Part shown: one piece after another, positions 20,459-31,357 of the stretch
How positions within the stretch are numbered: position 1 is the stretch's first letter
Layout: each line of letters starts with the position of its first letter
Assembly: GCA_014529385.2 (NCBI GenBank)
Contig: CM043959.1
Span: forward strand, 15,572,809 to 15,636,808
Direction: 5' to 3'
DNA length: 64,000 nt
From: Adiantum capillus-veneris
Taxonomy: Eukaryota > Streptophyta > Polypodiopsida > Polypodiales > Pteridaceae
Program-made: the position numbers and the translations under genes
The notes under the pieces: generated by a model
Seen by the model: the letters and a program-made list of their open reading frames with translations, nothing else
Told to the model about the DNA's origin: nothing
Databases searched by the model: none

Positions 20459-22369
20459 ATGCCGGTTATGTCTTTTTCTAATCGTGTTTTGCAGCTAGGT
20501 ACCCAATTACGCAAGTCGGATGATGAACGCAAAGAGGCATTCCTTTATGGATTGGACGAGTATATCAAGTACGATGTCGAGGTGCTCGATCCAATTGATC
20601 TCAACAAAGCGGTAGCGATTGCTCTCGCACAGGAGATGAAGCACAACACGGGAAAGCCTAAGGAGAACAAGACGTCCACAAGTACCTCGCAGACTTCTCA
20701 GAACCCTCAGAACGGTAAGAATGGTAAGAATGGTAACTCTTCTAACCACTCTTCCAACAGTCTCTCAGAAAAGAATTCTTCCAATGTATCTAAGGGTAAG
20801 GCTAACACAATTGCTAAACCTAAGCTTACTCCAAATGAAAAGGTAGCACAAGGAATTGTAGGAGGATACATCATGTCGGAAGAGCAAAGCACTTATTCTA
20901 AGGAAGGTCATTGTTTTCATTGTCACATTAAGGGTCACATAAAAAGAACATGTCCTAAGCTTGAATCGAATGAATCTAAAGAATCCACAAAACCCACTTC
21001 CTCTATCAATGCAATTAATGATAACACGAGTGTGCCCCAAGTTTCTCATGACCCTCCCATTGATGATTCTGTCATTAAATGTTATGGTCATATGACGGGG
21101 CAGCGTTTTGTCATATTGTTTGACCCAAGTAGTATGCATGATGTGATCAGTCTCTCTGTTGTTGAGAGAGCCTGCCTAGAAGTTAGTAAGAGATCTCCTA
21201 TCGAGGTCTCTGGCTTTGTCTCCGGTATGGACGCTCTCATCACGGAGGAGTGCCTTGATGTGTTGTTTGCAATTCAACGAGTTGCCTTCACTAGAAGAGT
21301 TGTTGTCTCTCCTCTCTCAGGATGTGACATGATTTTGGGCATTCAATGGTTTCGTGATGCTAACCCTCTCATTGATTGGGAGGCTAACACTTTCACTCTC
21401 AATGCCAAAAGTGATTCTCCCACCGTCATTCATGGAGAGGACATTGTTCATTCTCCATCTCTCATGGCTAATATGCAGGACAAGATTGAACGGATTCATG
21501 AGAAGGAGACTCTCTCAGTCTCTTCTTCTCCCAAGCATGACACACAGGATTTGCATGATTATGAGAAGCATGATGAATTGAATGATAATGATGAGCATGA
21601 TGATTTGCATGATCAAGATGTGATTTCTCCCAAGCATGATGAGTTGCATGAAGATGATGTGATTGTTCACAAGGATAATGTGTTGGTGGATGCTTTTTCT
21701 AGCAAAGCTAACCTCGTTGTAGATTCGATCAATCACGAAGAACCGATCTTGGCTTTGGAGTCAAGATCCACATAACCCCCACAGGAGGATTCGATCATTC
21801 AAGAAGAACTGATCTTGGCTCTCGAGCCTAGGTCCAAAGAACCCTTACAAGAAGTATTATGTGTTCGCATGATTAGTCAACACTCATTGTACGAGTGTTT
21901 CATTCATGATCGTTTCCTGTATTTTCGCCAGCATCTTTATGTGATCCCTTTTCCTAGGCATGACATATTGTACATTGAGCACGTTTCACTCATGAATGAG
22001 CACAAATGTATGCGAATTGTCCATGAAAAGCTGAAAAGTATGCATTCAAGGACGTCACATTCCATGTCTCTTCCTTGGCATGATACATTTGTAGAAAGAG
22101 CACATGAAAGTATGAGCACCAAGCATGGGCATTTCCGTTGTGAATTGCCACAGTTGATTGCTCTAGATCCAAAGAGAAAGATTCGATCTCATTGTTTGCA
22201 TGTATGTGGTGAACAGTTTGGCATTCCGTCTATTGGTTCATTTACATTGCATGCCTGTACAGTCTTTAGAGAAGACAAGATTTTTTCCATTCACTTTACA
22301 TGGAATGGGTATGTTCATGTTTTTGTGTTGGAAATGGTTTCAGTAATTTTCAGCCATGGAGATTCTTGA
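20459..22369 (+). pseudogene. A2 gag-protease-novel C-terminal polyprotein, one stop
   Basis: One frame runs from 20459 to 22369 with a single TAA at 21773-21775 (GAA in the A4 equivalent). Residues about 1-60 continue the gag capsid (FSNRVLQLGTQLRKSDDERK). A CCHC knuckle CFHCHIKGHIKRTC sits near 20912-20953, and a retropepsin-like fold has FVILFDPSSMHDVISLSVV and CDMILGIQWF (triad D-P-S, not DSG). An acidic His/Asp repeat (about 21537-21690) is followed by repeated PILALE-RSKEP units. A final roughly 180-residue His/Cys-rich region (from VLCVRMISQHSLYECF) resembles nothing I know. RT, RNase H and integrase are absent. Confidence 0.8.
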
Positions 22370-22618
22370 AGAAGAAAGAAGCAGGACTCTAGACAAAGTT
22401 GACGCATCGAAGGAGCCACAGAAGACTTTGTTGCTTTCCGCGCGGCCCAAAGAAGCAAGCGTTGCAGACCTTTATAAAGCTCAAGTACCGCTCGACCCCT
22501 TGACCCCCACATCAGAGTGGGCAAGCGAAGAGTCCCTTCCAGGATTCCAGATGCTATTGGCGATCTCCCTCGACGCCATACAGTTCGGTACCAATACCTC
22601 ACTTTGAAAAGGATGGGA
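22370..22618 (+). other. A2 3' untranslated region and polypurine tract
   Basis: Short noncoding tail ending in GAAAAGGATGGGA directly before the 3' LTR. The corresponding A4 tail ends GAAAAGGAGGGGA before 53149. Confidence 0.75.
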
Positions 22619-23672
22619 TGTCACGTGACACATCCAACCCTATGTGTCCGTGGACAAGCTACAACATGAACAGGGTTCAGTCAGTCCAGTCAGTCTAGAT
22701 TAGAAGTGATCTGGCACTTTTGTGAGTCTATTCGTAGACCGTGCATGCCCAGTCACTTAGTGTAGATGCATATCCTCTGGTTGCACACAGCATGATCATC
22801 AATATTCCCATCAGAATCCATCAAATTCCATCATGGGAATTTTCCAGTACATTTAGCCTATTTTACCTATTTTTGGCATTTTTCACTTATTAATTTAAGT
22901 GACTTTCCAACAAAAGTAGGTAGGGCAATTTAGGTAAGAAATAATATATAAGCAAACCAAAGTTAGCACTAAATGGCAAAAGAGGCAACAGGAGCCAAGC
23001 TCAGTAGGTATCTTCTCAACAAGACCGTTGTGGACTTCCTCCAAGCAAGAACCCCATCATCAGCGTTTTCTTTCCACAAGAAGCCAGCGCCATCAACAAG
23101 CATCCCCAGCATTTGCATCCAGCTTCATCGCCCTAGAAAGCATCAAAATTGGCATTTTTGACAGAGCTCCCTAGCGTTTTGGAAAACCAACAGACCTAGC
23201 GTTTTTGGTTTCATCTTCAGCCTTGCAGATCCAGCATATGCAGTGATTTGCAGCCCTAAAAGACTATCAAGATCGCCCTAAAAGGAGTAGTAGATTCAGC
23301 CCGGATAGACCATCGATTTTCAGCCTAAAGACACCTCAGTTTTCAGCCCTAAACCTGCAGTTTTTCAGCGACAAAGACCCACAGAAAACAGCCCCAAAAT
23401 CAGCCTTTTTGGCTCAGTCGCAGATTTCAGCCCATAGCTTTTTGGACAGCAGATAAAAGATTGCAGATGTCAGCCCTTAGGTGGTGTCGTCATCCCCGTC
23501 GTCGTCGACGACATAGCCTAGACTTGCATCAGTCACATACATTCAGTTTGTACCAGATTGTGCAATCATAAGTAGACCACTCTCGCCGATGAGAGTGGGG
23601 CCTTCGGAGGAGGGTTTTACAACGTCTGTGGTGTCGTATCTCTCTTCTCTCTCTATCTCTCAGTCTCATTCA
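22619..23672 (+). repeat. 3' LTR of A2, truncated
   Basis: Homologous to 17451-18500; stops after CAGTCTCATTCA, where B-type LTR sequence begins. The last roughly 160 bp are missing, so A2's right target duplication is lost. Confidence 0.9.
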
Positions 23673-24137
23673 TTGCCCCTTGAATCTGGAAGGATTTAGG
23701 GCATCGAAACAGCCCCAAATCTACAGAAACCAGAGTTCCGGGAATCCTAATCTGTATCCAGCAATACAACACCTGTTTTGGCTAAATATTGGCAACACAA
23801 CGGCTCCAAAATTGACCCGAAAGTCTTTACTTTAGAGACACACACAGAGCACTTTGCAAAGGAAACCTGCGACGGGAATTAACACTTAAATACACACACC
23901 GCTCGGAAGCTAGAATGCCCCGAGTAGACGCCGACAACCTGTAGACCCCAAAATTGGCGCCCCTTTTTGTATTTCTTTATACTTTGAGAGGGTAAATTTA
24001 CAAAGTAGAGTCCTGGGAATCCTTTGTCTATATCCAACTAGATACCACTTGATTTGGCCAAATTTCGGCAACATAACAGCCCCAAAACTTGCGCGAAACC
24101 AATTCCCCTACTGGAACTCACTTCCACTGGCATAAAC
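23673..24137 (-). repeat. B-type LTR remnants left of B1
   Basis: Contains family B LTR landmarks on the minus strand: GCCCCTTGAATC, a GGCGCC/GTATTTCTTT block at about 23954-23978, and two diverged copies of 'gggaatcc-t-tgt-tat/atatcca' (about 23738-23760 and 24007-24035). It looks like two overlapping LTR pieces. Its last bases, TAAAC, are the left target duplication of B1. Confidence 0.7.
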
Positions 24138-25613
24138 TGAAACCGGCCTGTTCAATCCAAAAAGGGCGGTAGACTTTACTTCAAACCTTGATTTAGCTTT
24201 CACCCATTATTAGTCGTCTATTTTACCTGCGCTATAGTGACACAAGAGAGGGGAATGAGATACAGATGCTAGAATGCACCTGTATGAGAAGACCGACACC
24301 AGATTGGCCCCTAACTTAGGCGCCCCTTTCGGTATTTCTTTCTTGTTCAAAAGAGGGAATAAACGCTGTGGTTCCCTACAAGCTGCCAAGCACAAACTCG
24401 GCTGAATTTCCACTGCTCCGGCCTGATTTCGGCAACATAACTGTACTAGAACCCTTCACAGTCAGTATTCCCACGCATTGACTGACCTTCCCGACGCATA
24501 CGGGCGCTTTGCAAAACCTGGCGAGAATCTGCAGCACGCTGAATTCTCTGTTTTCAGCCCTGAAAATGCGCCAGATCACCTGTACAGCGGTCCCCTTGCG
24601 TCCCCGAACCTCTTGGGGGTATTAGGGTCCGTTTAGGGCCAAAACCCTAAACCTGCAAAAATATACAGCAGGCTGTAATTCACTGTTTCGGGCTCCGTTT
24701 CGCATGCCGGTCGCATCCGTAGCAAGTCCTCGAGCTCCCGCACCTGTAGGGCCACTTGCCCTTTGAATCGGACGAGATTTCTGGCGTGAAACCTCTCCGA
24801 ATTCACCTGTACCTACGGGGGATTAGCCGCTAGCTAATCCAGTACCTGTGCAAGAGGCTCTTGCCTCGGCAATCGCGCATGAACCCACACAACTGTACAT
24901 TGGTCAAATGAAGAGCCCACTAGAGGGGCATAACATACTGCCAAAGGGGAGAGAGAGGGCAGTGCGTAGCGTGCAGGGCATCACTCCTGGCACCGCACTG
25001 TACATAGGAGGGAAAGCAAGCACTCCATAGCTCTTAACCTGTGACAGAAACTTGCAAAATGAGCCTCCCAGCTATAAATCACGTTTTTGCCTTCTCTATA
25101 AGTAGTAAACTGGCCTCATAGTGCCAAGTGTCACTCATTTGTGCATTTTCCCGCTTTAGACCCTCGGGTCTAAAAATATCTCACCTGCAGCCTCTGTTGA
25201 CTTGGCCACAGAGTAACAAAATGATCCCCATGTCAAACTGCACGTAATGACGCGAAGACATTTTCAGGTCCCAAAATAGCAGTTCCCTAAATTTTAGGAG
25301 ATACTGCCATTGTATCTTTCTAGGTCATCCGACCCTCTTTGTACACTGCGGCCACATCCAGAACTGAAATGTAGACTATGTAGCAAAGGATTCCACTTTG
25401 GCTAGTCAATGACCCCACTTGGCTAACCATAGTCCTTGTCCAACCTTAGTGCTCTCTTGCCCTCAGGCCTGGACTCCCTCTGGACAGTTCCACACTAGCT
25501 ATGCAATGCAGCGCAGTTAGATTTCCCGAGGGGTGTTTCCAAAAAGTGAAAGTAAATAGATAATAAGAAAGAAATCAACAAAAAGGATAGATAGTAGTCA
25601 TACGCTGGTGACA
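24138..25613 (-). repeat. 3' LTR of B1
   Basis: On the minus strand it starts TGTCACCAGCGT at 25613 and ends GGTTTCA at 24138. Same length as the 5' LTR. Contains the conserved hairpins at 24820-24840 and 24854-24867. Confidence 0.95.
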
Positions 25614-26186
25614 TACCCCCCTCTTGAAATCTCAAACGTCCTCGTTTGCATCTATGTCGTACATGCTTACTGTGAACACTGATGTATTCAACACCTGTCG
25701 ACACATATACGACACATACATGCTCATTGTCAACCCTGGTGTATTCAACACCTCGTCGACTCATGTATTGCCTGCGTGTGAACCCTGTCCCAATGACATA
25801 GTGGTAGCTTCGCACTCTGCCATTGCTTTGAGTCACTAACTTTCCAATGACAAAATGGTAGCTGCACATTTTGCCACTGTCTTATAGTACACGTTGGATC
25901 CCGTAACACTTTCGAGCATACCCAAACCGACAGTTTAAGAATGCAGTTACACATGTACTCTTGAATAGAAGCAATCACTGTATCCTTGACAAAATGACAA
26001 GAAATACTCACTTCTATAGCACTAACCAAACTTTTGGACATTCCATAAGAGCAATTGCCAAACTGACAATCTGTACAGCTCTAACATTCATGTAACAGGT
26101 ATTTCATTTGAGCTCACTTTAAATACCATGTACATTATTTGTTTCAGAAGCCATTGTCACACTGACAATCCATGTAGCTTTGAAAC
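25614..26186 (-). other. B1 3' untranslated region and polypurine tract
   Basis: The purine tract TTTCAAGAGGGGGGTA (minus) is adjacent to the LTR at 25614-25629. The rest matches the region at 33984-34560 of the neighbouring element; no ORF is supported. Confidence 0.8.
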
Positions 26187-27000
26187 TCAAGGGGTCAAGG
26201 TAGGTTGCAAATCGAAGGCTTCCAGGTAAAGTGATAACACAGTTGGTGACTCTGCAAGTTCACCTTCTTCCATCCACTTAGCATCCATTGGTGGATAGTT
26301 TCTGAACTTTACCAAGTAACGTCTAGCAACCTTGCCTTTCACTTTCCTTTCTTTGTGTGCCAAAATCTGTTCAGGGACCAAGATCTCGTCAAGTTCCTCG
26401 ACTTCCGGCTGATCTTCAGCTGGCATATCTTCTGGCACATCACCCACATAGGGTCTGAGAAGACTCACATGAAACGCATTGTGAATCTTCCAACTGTCAG
26501 GCAATTTCAGCCTATATGCAACATCACTGATTATGTCACATACTTGAAAAGGCCCATAGTAACGCATGCTGAGCTTTGGAAACAGTCTTTCCTTGCCCTT
26601 CATCTTCTTTAACCTTGCCTTTTCAAAGCGTAAAAGCACCCAATCACCAAGTGAATATACCACTTCACGACGGTGACGATCAGCTGCTTTCTTTTGCTTT
26701 GCCTGAGTCCTTTCTAAGGCCACTTTGACCTTCTTGTACATTTCATCCATGTCCTGAACATACTTATCTGCTTCAAATATCTTGTCCTTTGTATGCAGTA
26801 TGGGAGGAACTTTCTTGCCACCTTCAACTATCTCAAAAGGTGCCTTGCCAGTTGATGAATGCACTGTATTATTGTATGCATACTCCACCAATGGCAAATA
26901 CTGCTCCCACTTTCCTTTATGCTCTGACACATAACACTTCAGCAGATCTAGGACAGTAGAATTTGCCTCTTCTGACTGCCCATCTGTTTAAGGATGAAAT
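26187..27000 (-). pseudogene. B1 integrase C-terminal half with chromodomain
   Basis: The frame 26930-26187 begins in the DDE core after a TAA (about 26988) that replaces the Gln of the HPQTDG motif, and continues [36 protein letters not shown], [19 protein letters not shown]. It ends with a chromodomain-like segment EQILAHKERKVKGKVARRY, then LVKFRNYPPMDAKWMEEGEL. This tail would contact chromatin during insertion. Apart from the upstream stop it is intact. Confidence 0.88.
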
Positions 27001-27767
27001 GACGAAGAGAATTTGAGCGTGGTGCCCATATTCTCAAACAAGCCTCTCCAGAACAAACTTGTCATGCGTGGATCACGGTCGCTAACAATCGACTGTGGCA
27101 TGCCATGATACTTGAAAATATTGCTCATAAACAAGCGTGCCATCTGATCTGGCTTTATCTTCTTCCTGACAGGAATAAAATGAGCCTGTTTGCTGAATCT
27201 GCAAATAATGGTCCAAATACCATCGTTTCCTGTCTGCGTTCTCGGAAGATCAAAGATAAAATCCATAGCAATACTTTCCCATGGTTTATCTGGAATAGGT
27301 AGTGGTTGCAATAACCCTGGTGCCTTTTGCCTGTCAAACTTGACCTTTTGGCATATTAGGCATTCTCGCACAAAGGCATCCACATCCCTTCTCAATGTAG
27401 GCCAATAGAAGAATGTCTCAACCGCTTTAACTGTAGCATCAATACCACGATGCCCTGCATACGGTGGGACATGACTCTCTTCCATAACTTTGCGTCGCAA
27501 TGGCTTTGTGACACACAATCTGCCATGCATCATCATGAATCCGTCTTTAAGAAGATAGTGTTCATGACGTTGTCCATCCATTAGTTGCTCGAAGACCCTT
27601 GCAAAATCTTCATCATTTGCATACTGTTCTCTCATATCATCAAGTTCATGATGATAAGGAATCGACACAGCTGAAATTTGTGGCTTCCTTGACAAGGCAT
27701 CAGCCACAACGTTCTTCTTGCCTTCCACATGCACAATCTGAAAATGGAACATGGACAAGATATTTGC
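26988..27767 (-). pseudogene. B1 RNase H end and integrase N-terminal half
   Basis: Begins after a TGA that replaces TGG in the MRWANILS motif, then HFQIVHVEGKKNVVADALSR (RNase H end). The integrase has an HHCC domain (HVPPYAGHRGIDATVK, VRECLICQKVK), then core motifs [14 protein letters not shown] (first catalytic Asp) and SIVSDRDPRMTSLFW (second Asp). The Glu (DGQSEEANS) lies just past the stop. All three catalytic residues are present across the interruption. Confidence 0.9.
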
Positions 27768-30155
27768 TCATCGCATATGCTTCTCAGATAACTTTGTTTG
27801 TGTCAAGAAGTATCGCAAGGTCTGATGGTCCGTTTGGACAACAAAGTCTGCACCTGGCAGGTAGTGTTTCCAACTTAAGAGTGCATGAATCACAGCCAGT
27901 AACTCTTTCTCATAGACCTGCATGGTCATCTCTGGCCCTTGCAAAATTCTGCTCTCATAGGCTACTACCCTGCCATCTTGCATTAGCACTGCACCAATGC
28001 TACTACCGCAGGCATCACACTGGACCACAAATGACTTCCTAAGATCTGGCAACACAATGACTGGATCTGAAGTCATCTTTTCCTTTAAGAGATTAAAAGC
28101 TGAAATCTCTTTCTGTGTCCATCTGAAGGTGACTGCCTTCTTTTGAAGAGCATGTAAAGGTGAAGCAATCTCAGCGAAATTTCGGATAAACCTTCTGTAA
28201 TAGGAGCATAGTCCCAAAAAGCTTCGGACATCATGCACCGTCTTCAAATTTGGCCATGACTTGATCGCTTCAACTTTTGCAGGATCCATTCTGACACCAT
28301 CCTTTGAGACAATGTGTCCCAGAAAGTGAATCTCTTCCAGAAAAAACTCACTTTTCTTTGCATTGATGAGCAACCTATGACTGCGTAGCCCTTTGAACAC
28401 AATGGCCAAGTGATGCCTATGCTCCTCTTCATTCTTTGAGTAGACTATCATGTCATCAAAGAATGTACCAACAAACTGCTGGTGTGGACGGAAAATTCTG
28501 TCCATCATCCTATTGAACGTAGCAGGAGCATTTGTGAGACCAAAGGGCATCACTAAAAATTCGTAAAGGCCAAACGTTGTTCTAAAAGCAGTCTTGTGCA
28601 CATCCTCTGATCTAATGCGGATCTGATGGTACCCACTCTTTAGATCTATCCTGCTAAACATAGCTGCTCCTTCTAATTTGTCCATAATATCATCAATTCT
28701 AGGTATAGGGAACCTATTCTTGATGGTATTCTTGTTCAGTGCACGGTAGTCGATGCACATACGCCATGAGCCATCCTTTTTCTGCACCAACAACACTGGA
28801 GAACAGAATGGAGATGAACTGGGCTGAATCAGCACCTTTTCTAACAACTCCTGTACTTGGCCCATTATCTCTTTCTGCTGAGCTGCACTAACCCTGTACG
28901 GAGGCTTATTTGGTGGGCTACTGCCTGGCACCAAATCTATCGCATGGTCCTCGGGTCTCTTTGGCGGTAATTGAGACGGTAATGAATCGGAAAAACAGTC
29001 ACTGTACTGTTGTAAAAACATTGACCTTTCTTTATCTAGCAAAAATAAATTTGATTCATCACAATCTGACACTTCACGTGCAAAAACCAAGTACGCAGAA
29101 AGATGCTTTTTCATTACAGAAGTAATAGCAGAAGCTGATACAGTAGGAATAGACTCCCCTTTAAGCTTTACATCCAGAATGTGAGTCTTTCCCCTGCTCT
29201 GTACAGTGATCTTTTTGTTGTAGGCATCCAAGATTCCGTGTACACGAAACAACCAAGGAATACCTAACAACACATCACATCCGTCCAGTGGCATGATGTA
29301 AAATTCTTCAGCATCTACATAGGACTGGATATGTAGACGCAACTTTCCAATGATGGGTGTCACAGCCTCTGTATGGCCAGGACATGCCAAACCTGCCTCT
29401 GCTGTATACCCCATCTCTTCAGGTCTGATTCCCAACTTTGAAGCCAATTCTGGGGAAATGAAGTTGGCTTTGACACCTGGATCAAAGAAGATAAGCACTG
29501 TTTGATCCCTGACCTTTCCCCATGCTCTGCAAAGCTCACTTGCATCTGAATTTGGCTTGTCGCCCACCATATCTGGCACTAGACCAGCCATGGGCTTCTT
29601 TCCTTTCCTGTCCTCCTTGTCTTCAGAAACAGCTGGACTTTTCTTTGTAGGACAGTTGTAAGCAATGTGGCCACGCTGCTCACATATAAAGCATTTGTTC
29701 TCTGTCCTCACGACCTTCTTTTGCTCTTCTGACTTGCGAGGAAAACGTCTTTTCCATTTCTTTGCTGGTCCTTTTTCTGATTCAGCCGTAGCTTTATCTT
29801 TCCCTGCGTTGGCTGACTCTTGAGTCCCTTTAGGAGCCTCATTGGGAACGTGCTTCTTGGCTGAATTTTTCTTGCCTGATCCTACCTTGACGCCAGTGTT
29901 AAATTCACAATCTTCTCCCTTGAGCAAACCATTGTCAGTGTTTGCTACCTCGATGAGCTGCGTCAAAGTAGTGACTTTTGTCTTCGTATAGTACTTTCTC
30001 AATCCTTTAGGTAGGCCACAACAGTATTTTTCAATCTGTTCTGTCAATGGCACAAACCTATAGGAAGTTACTGGAAGTAGAGCTTTCCAAAACTTCCGAT
30101 TGTAATCATCCAAAATTCTGCAAGTGGCAGCATTTAGCTGGTGCCATTCTGTCAT
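27768..30155 (-). CDS. B1 gag C-terminus, protease, RT and RNase H (795 codons open)
   Basis: A single long open frame. Residues 1-80 are gag capsid C-terminus; 155-168 the CCHC knuckle CFICEQRGHIAYNC; about 215-305 the protease (IFFDPGVKANFIS with D-P-G triad at 225-227, [11 protein letters not shown]); about 425-660 RT ([48 protein letters not shown], catalytic FFDD at 565-568); about 670-795 RNase H (QCDACGSS, YEKELLAVIHAL, TDHQTLRYFLTQ). All RT and RNase H catalytic acids in this frame are intact. The frame itself lacks the gag start, lost to a frameshift upstream. It is open, but whether it is expressed is unknown. Confidence 0.9.
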   Translation of the reverse strand: MTEWHQLNAATCRILDDYNRKFWKALLPVTSYRFVPLTEQIEKYCCGLPKGLRKYYTKTKVTTLTQLIEVANTDNGLLKGEDCEFNTGVKVGSGKKNSAKKHVPNEAPKGTQESANAGKDKATAESEKGPAKKWKRRFPRKSEEQKKVVRTENKCFICEQRGHIAYNCPTKKSPAVSEDKEDRKGKKPMAGLVPDMVGDKPNSDASELCRAWGKVRDQTVLIFFDPGVKANFISPELASKLGIRPEEMGYTAEAGLACPGHTEAVTPIIGKLRLHIQSYVDAEEFYIMPLDGCDVLLGIPWLFRVHGILDAYNKKITVQSRGKTHILDVKLKGESIPTVSASAITSVMKKHLSAYLVFAREVSDCDESNLFLLDKERSMFLQQYSDCFSDSLPSQLPPKRPEDHAIDLVPGSSPPNKPPYRVSAAQQKEIMGQVQELLEKVLIQPSSSPFCSPVLLVQKKDGSWRMCIDYRALNKNTIKNRFPIPRIDDIMDKLEGAAMFSRIDLKSGYHQIRIRSEDVHKTAFRTTFGLYEFLVMPFGLTNAPATFNRMMDRIFRPHQQFVGTFFDDMIVYSKNEEEHRHHLAIVFKGLRSHRLLINAKKSEFFLEEIHFLGHIVSKDGVRMDPAKVEAIKSWPNLKTVHDVRSFLGLCSYYRRFIRNFAEIASPLHALQKKAVTFRWTQKEISAFNLLKEKMTSDPVIVLPDLRKSFVVQCDACGSSIGAVLMQDGRVVAYESRILQGPEMTMQVYEKELLAVIHALLSWKHYLPGADFVVQTDHQTLRYFLTQTKLSEKHMR

Positions 30156-31249
30156 GACATCTGCTTCGAAATCATCAAATAACCATGCTGCTGCAAAAAT
30201 CTGCTTGAAGTAAATCCATGTGGACGGAGCTTGCCCTTAAAGCAAAAAAGTTGTCCACCATTGTCCCGCATTCCCTGTCAAGAAAGTGGCTGCCTTGCGG
30301 ACCTTTGAAGCCTCTGTAAAGTTTCCCCCTGCATAGGCCTTTCAAACTGCTGGAGGAATGAGAGAGCCTTCTTCCTGTCATCAAACCCTGTAAAGGTCGT
30401 GAAAGACACACCTTTGCCACCTTCTTTGTACGGAGTTGGCCTCTCCAGCGGCGTTAAATTGTCATATGGAAGTGACTGAAACATGGGAACACTATTAGGG
30501 TTCATCTGTGTTCCTTGGCCGCTATTAACTTGACCTGGAAACGCCATATTTGGCTGCTGATTTGTAATTCCAGCCATACCAAAATTTGCCTGTGGCATCC
30601 CAAATTGGCCCTGAGTGCTCTGAAACCCTGGTTGCATACCCATGACACTGTACATGGGGTTAGGCATCATCGTTTGAGCACCCCCAAACACTGTTCCTGG
30701 CGTGTAAAACTGATTTCCAAGTGCATGACCAGCCATGCTCTGGAATACCGATCCACCTCCAAAATAGCCAGGGTGTACTGAAGGTGGTGGGAAGACCTGT
30801 TGCATAGCCTGTAAGTTGCTTCCCTGCCCATTAGAACCAGCTATAGGCTGCTGAAAGGTGGCGGGCTGAACTGGTACAGCTTGAAAAACTGGCATCTCAG
30901 CCACCTGTTCTTGCACCTTAGGCATAGGTTGTGGAGACTGCATGTTCTCCGTCAAGTGTACAGGTGTTTCCATTGACTGTGCGGTATGAATCACCTGTGC
31001 TCGAGCCTTAACAGGCTTTTGAATATGATCCAGTGACCCAACTTGCTGAGACGGAACAGGAGGTTGCAGAAAGGCTAAAAACCTCGGATTCTGCATTACT
31101 TGTGTAAACATAGCCACAGCAGTAGCCAACTGGGTCCTGAATATATCGTCATCTGTCTGTGGTGGTCTTGAGGACTCACCCACTTCATGTGTCTGTTGAC
31201 CCTGTGAAGAGGAAACCTCTTCAATCACATCATCTTGTCTGTCAGCCAT
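30156..31249 (-). pseudogene. B1 gag N-terminus with Q/M/F/G-rich segment
   Basis: The likely start is the Met at 31249 (MADRQDDVIEEVSSSQG), 17 codons into the open frame, because B2 gag starts at the equivalent place. After an acidic N-terminus and an IFRTQLATAVAMF helix comes about 180 residues rich in Gln, Met, Phe, Gly, Pro and Asn. The capsid core begins VSFTTFTGFDDRKKALSFLQQF, after which a frameshift near 30345 and an in-frame stop near 30238 break it. Other frames continue the capsid (KAATFLTGNA, QWWTTF) to join the 30155 frame. Confidence 0.85.
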
Positions 31250-31337
31250 AATTGCAATTCCCTGTGTCTGGTCTATGATCCCCTGTGTCTTCAAGCCCAA
31301 AACTGACCAAGGCTCACTTCTATGGGAAAAAGTGATT

Positions 31338-31357
31338 TAATCCCGTCGATGGAACCA
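31338..31357 (-). other. B1 primer-binding site, tRNA not identified
   Basis: The minus strand reads TGGTTCCATCGACGGG directly after the LTR end. B2 has TGGTTCCATCGACAGG at the same place (about 38832-38847), so it is conserved. It starts with the expected TGG but is not the iMet complement used by families A and C. Confidence 0.65.

Noticed and set aside
21515..21736. Ile/Met-rich minus-strand frame (also 44596-44808) that looks like a membrane protein
   Set aside because: It is the antisense of the acidic His/Asp repeat region of family A gag; hydrophobicity is a complement artefact of GAT/CAT codons.
24848..25030. 60-codon plus-strand frame repeated at 32068-32250
   Set aside because: Identical because both lie in B1 LTRs; antisense to the element and without domain features.
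27105..27302. Plus-strand frames antisense to B1 and B4 integrase
   Set aside because: Shadows of strongly conserved minus-strand coding; no independent features.
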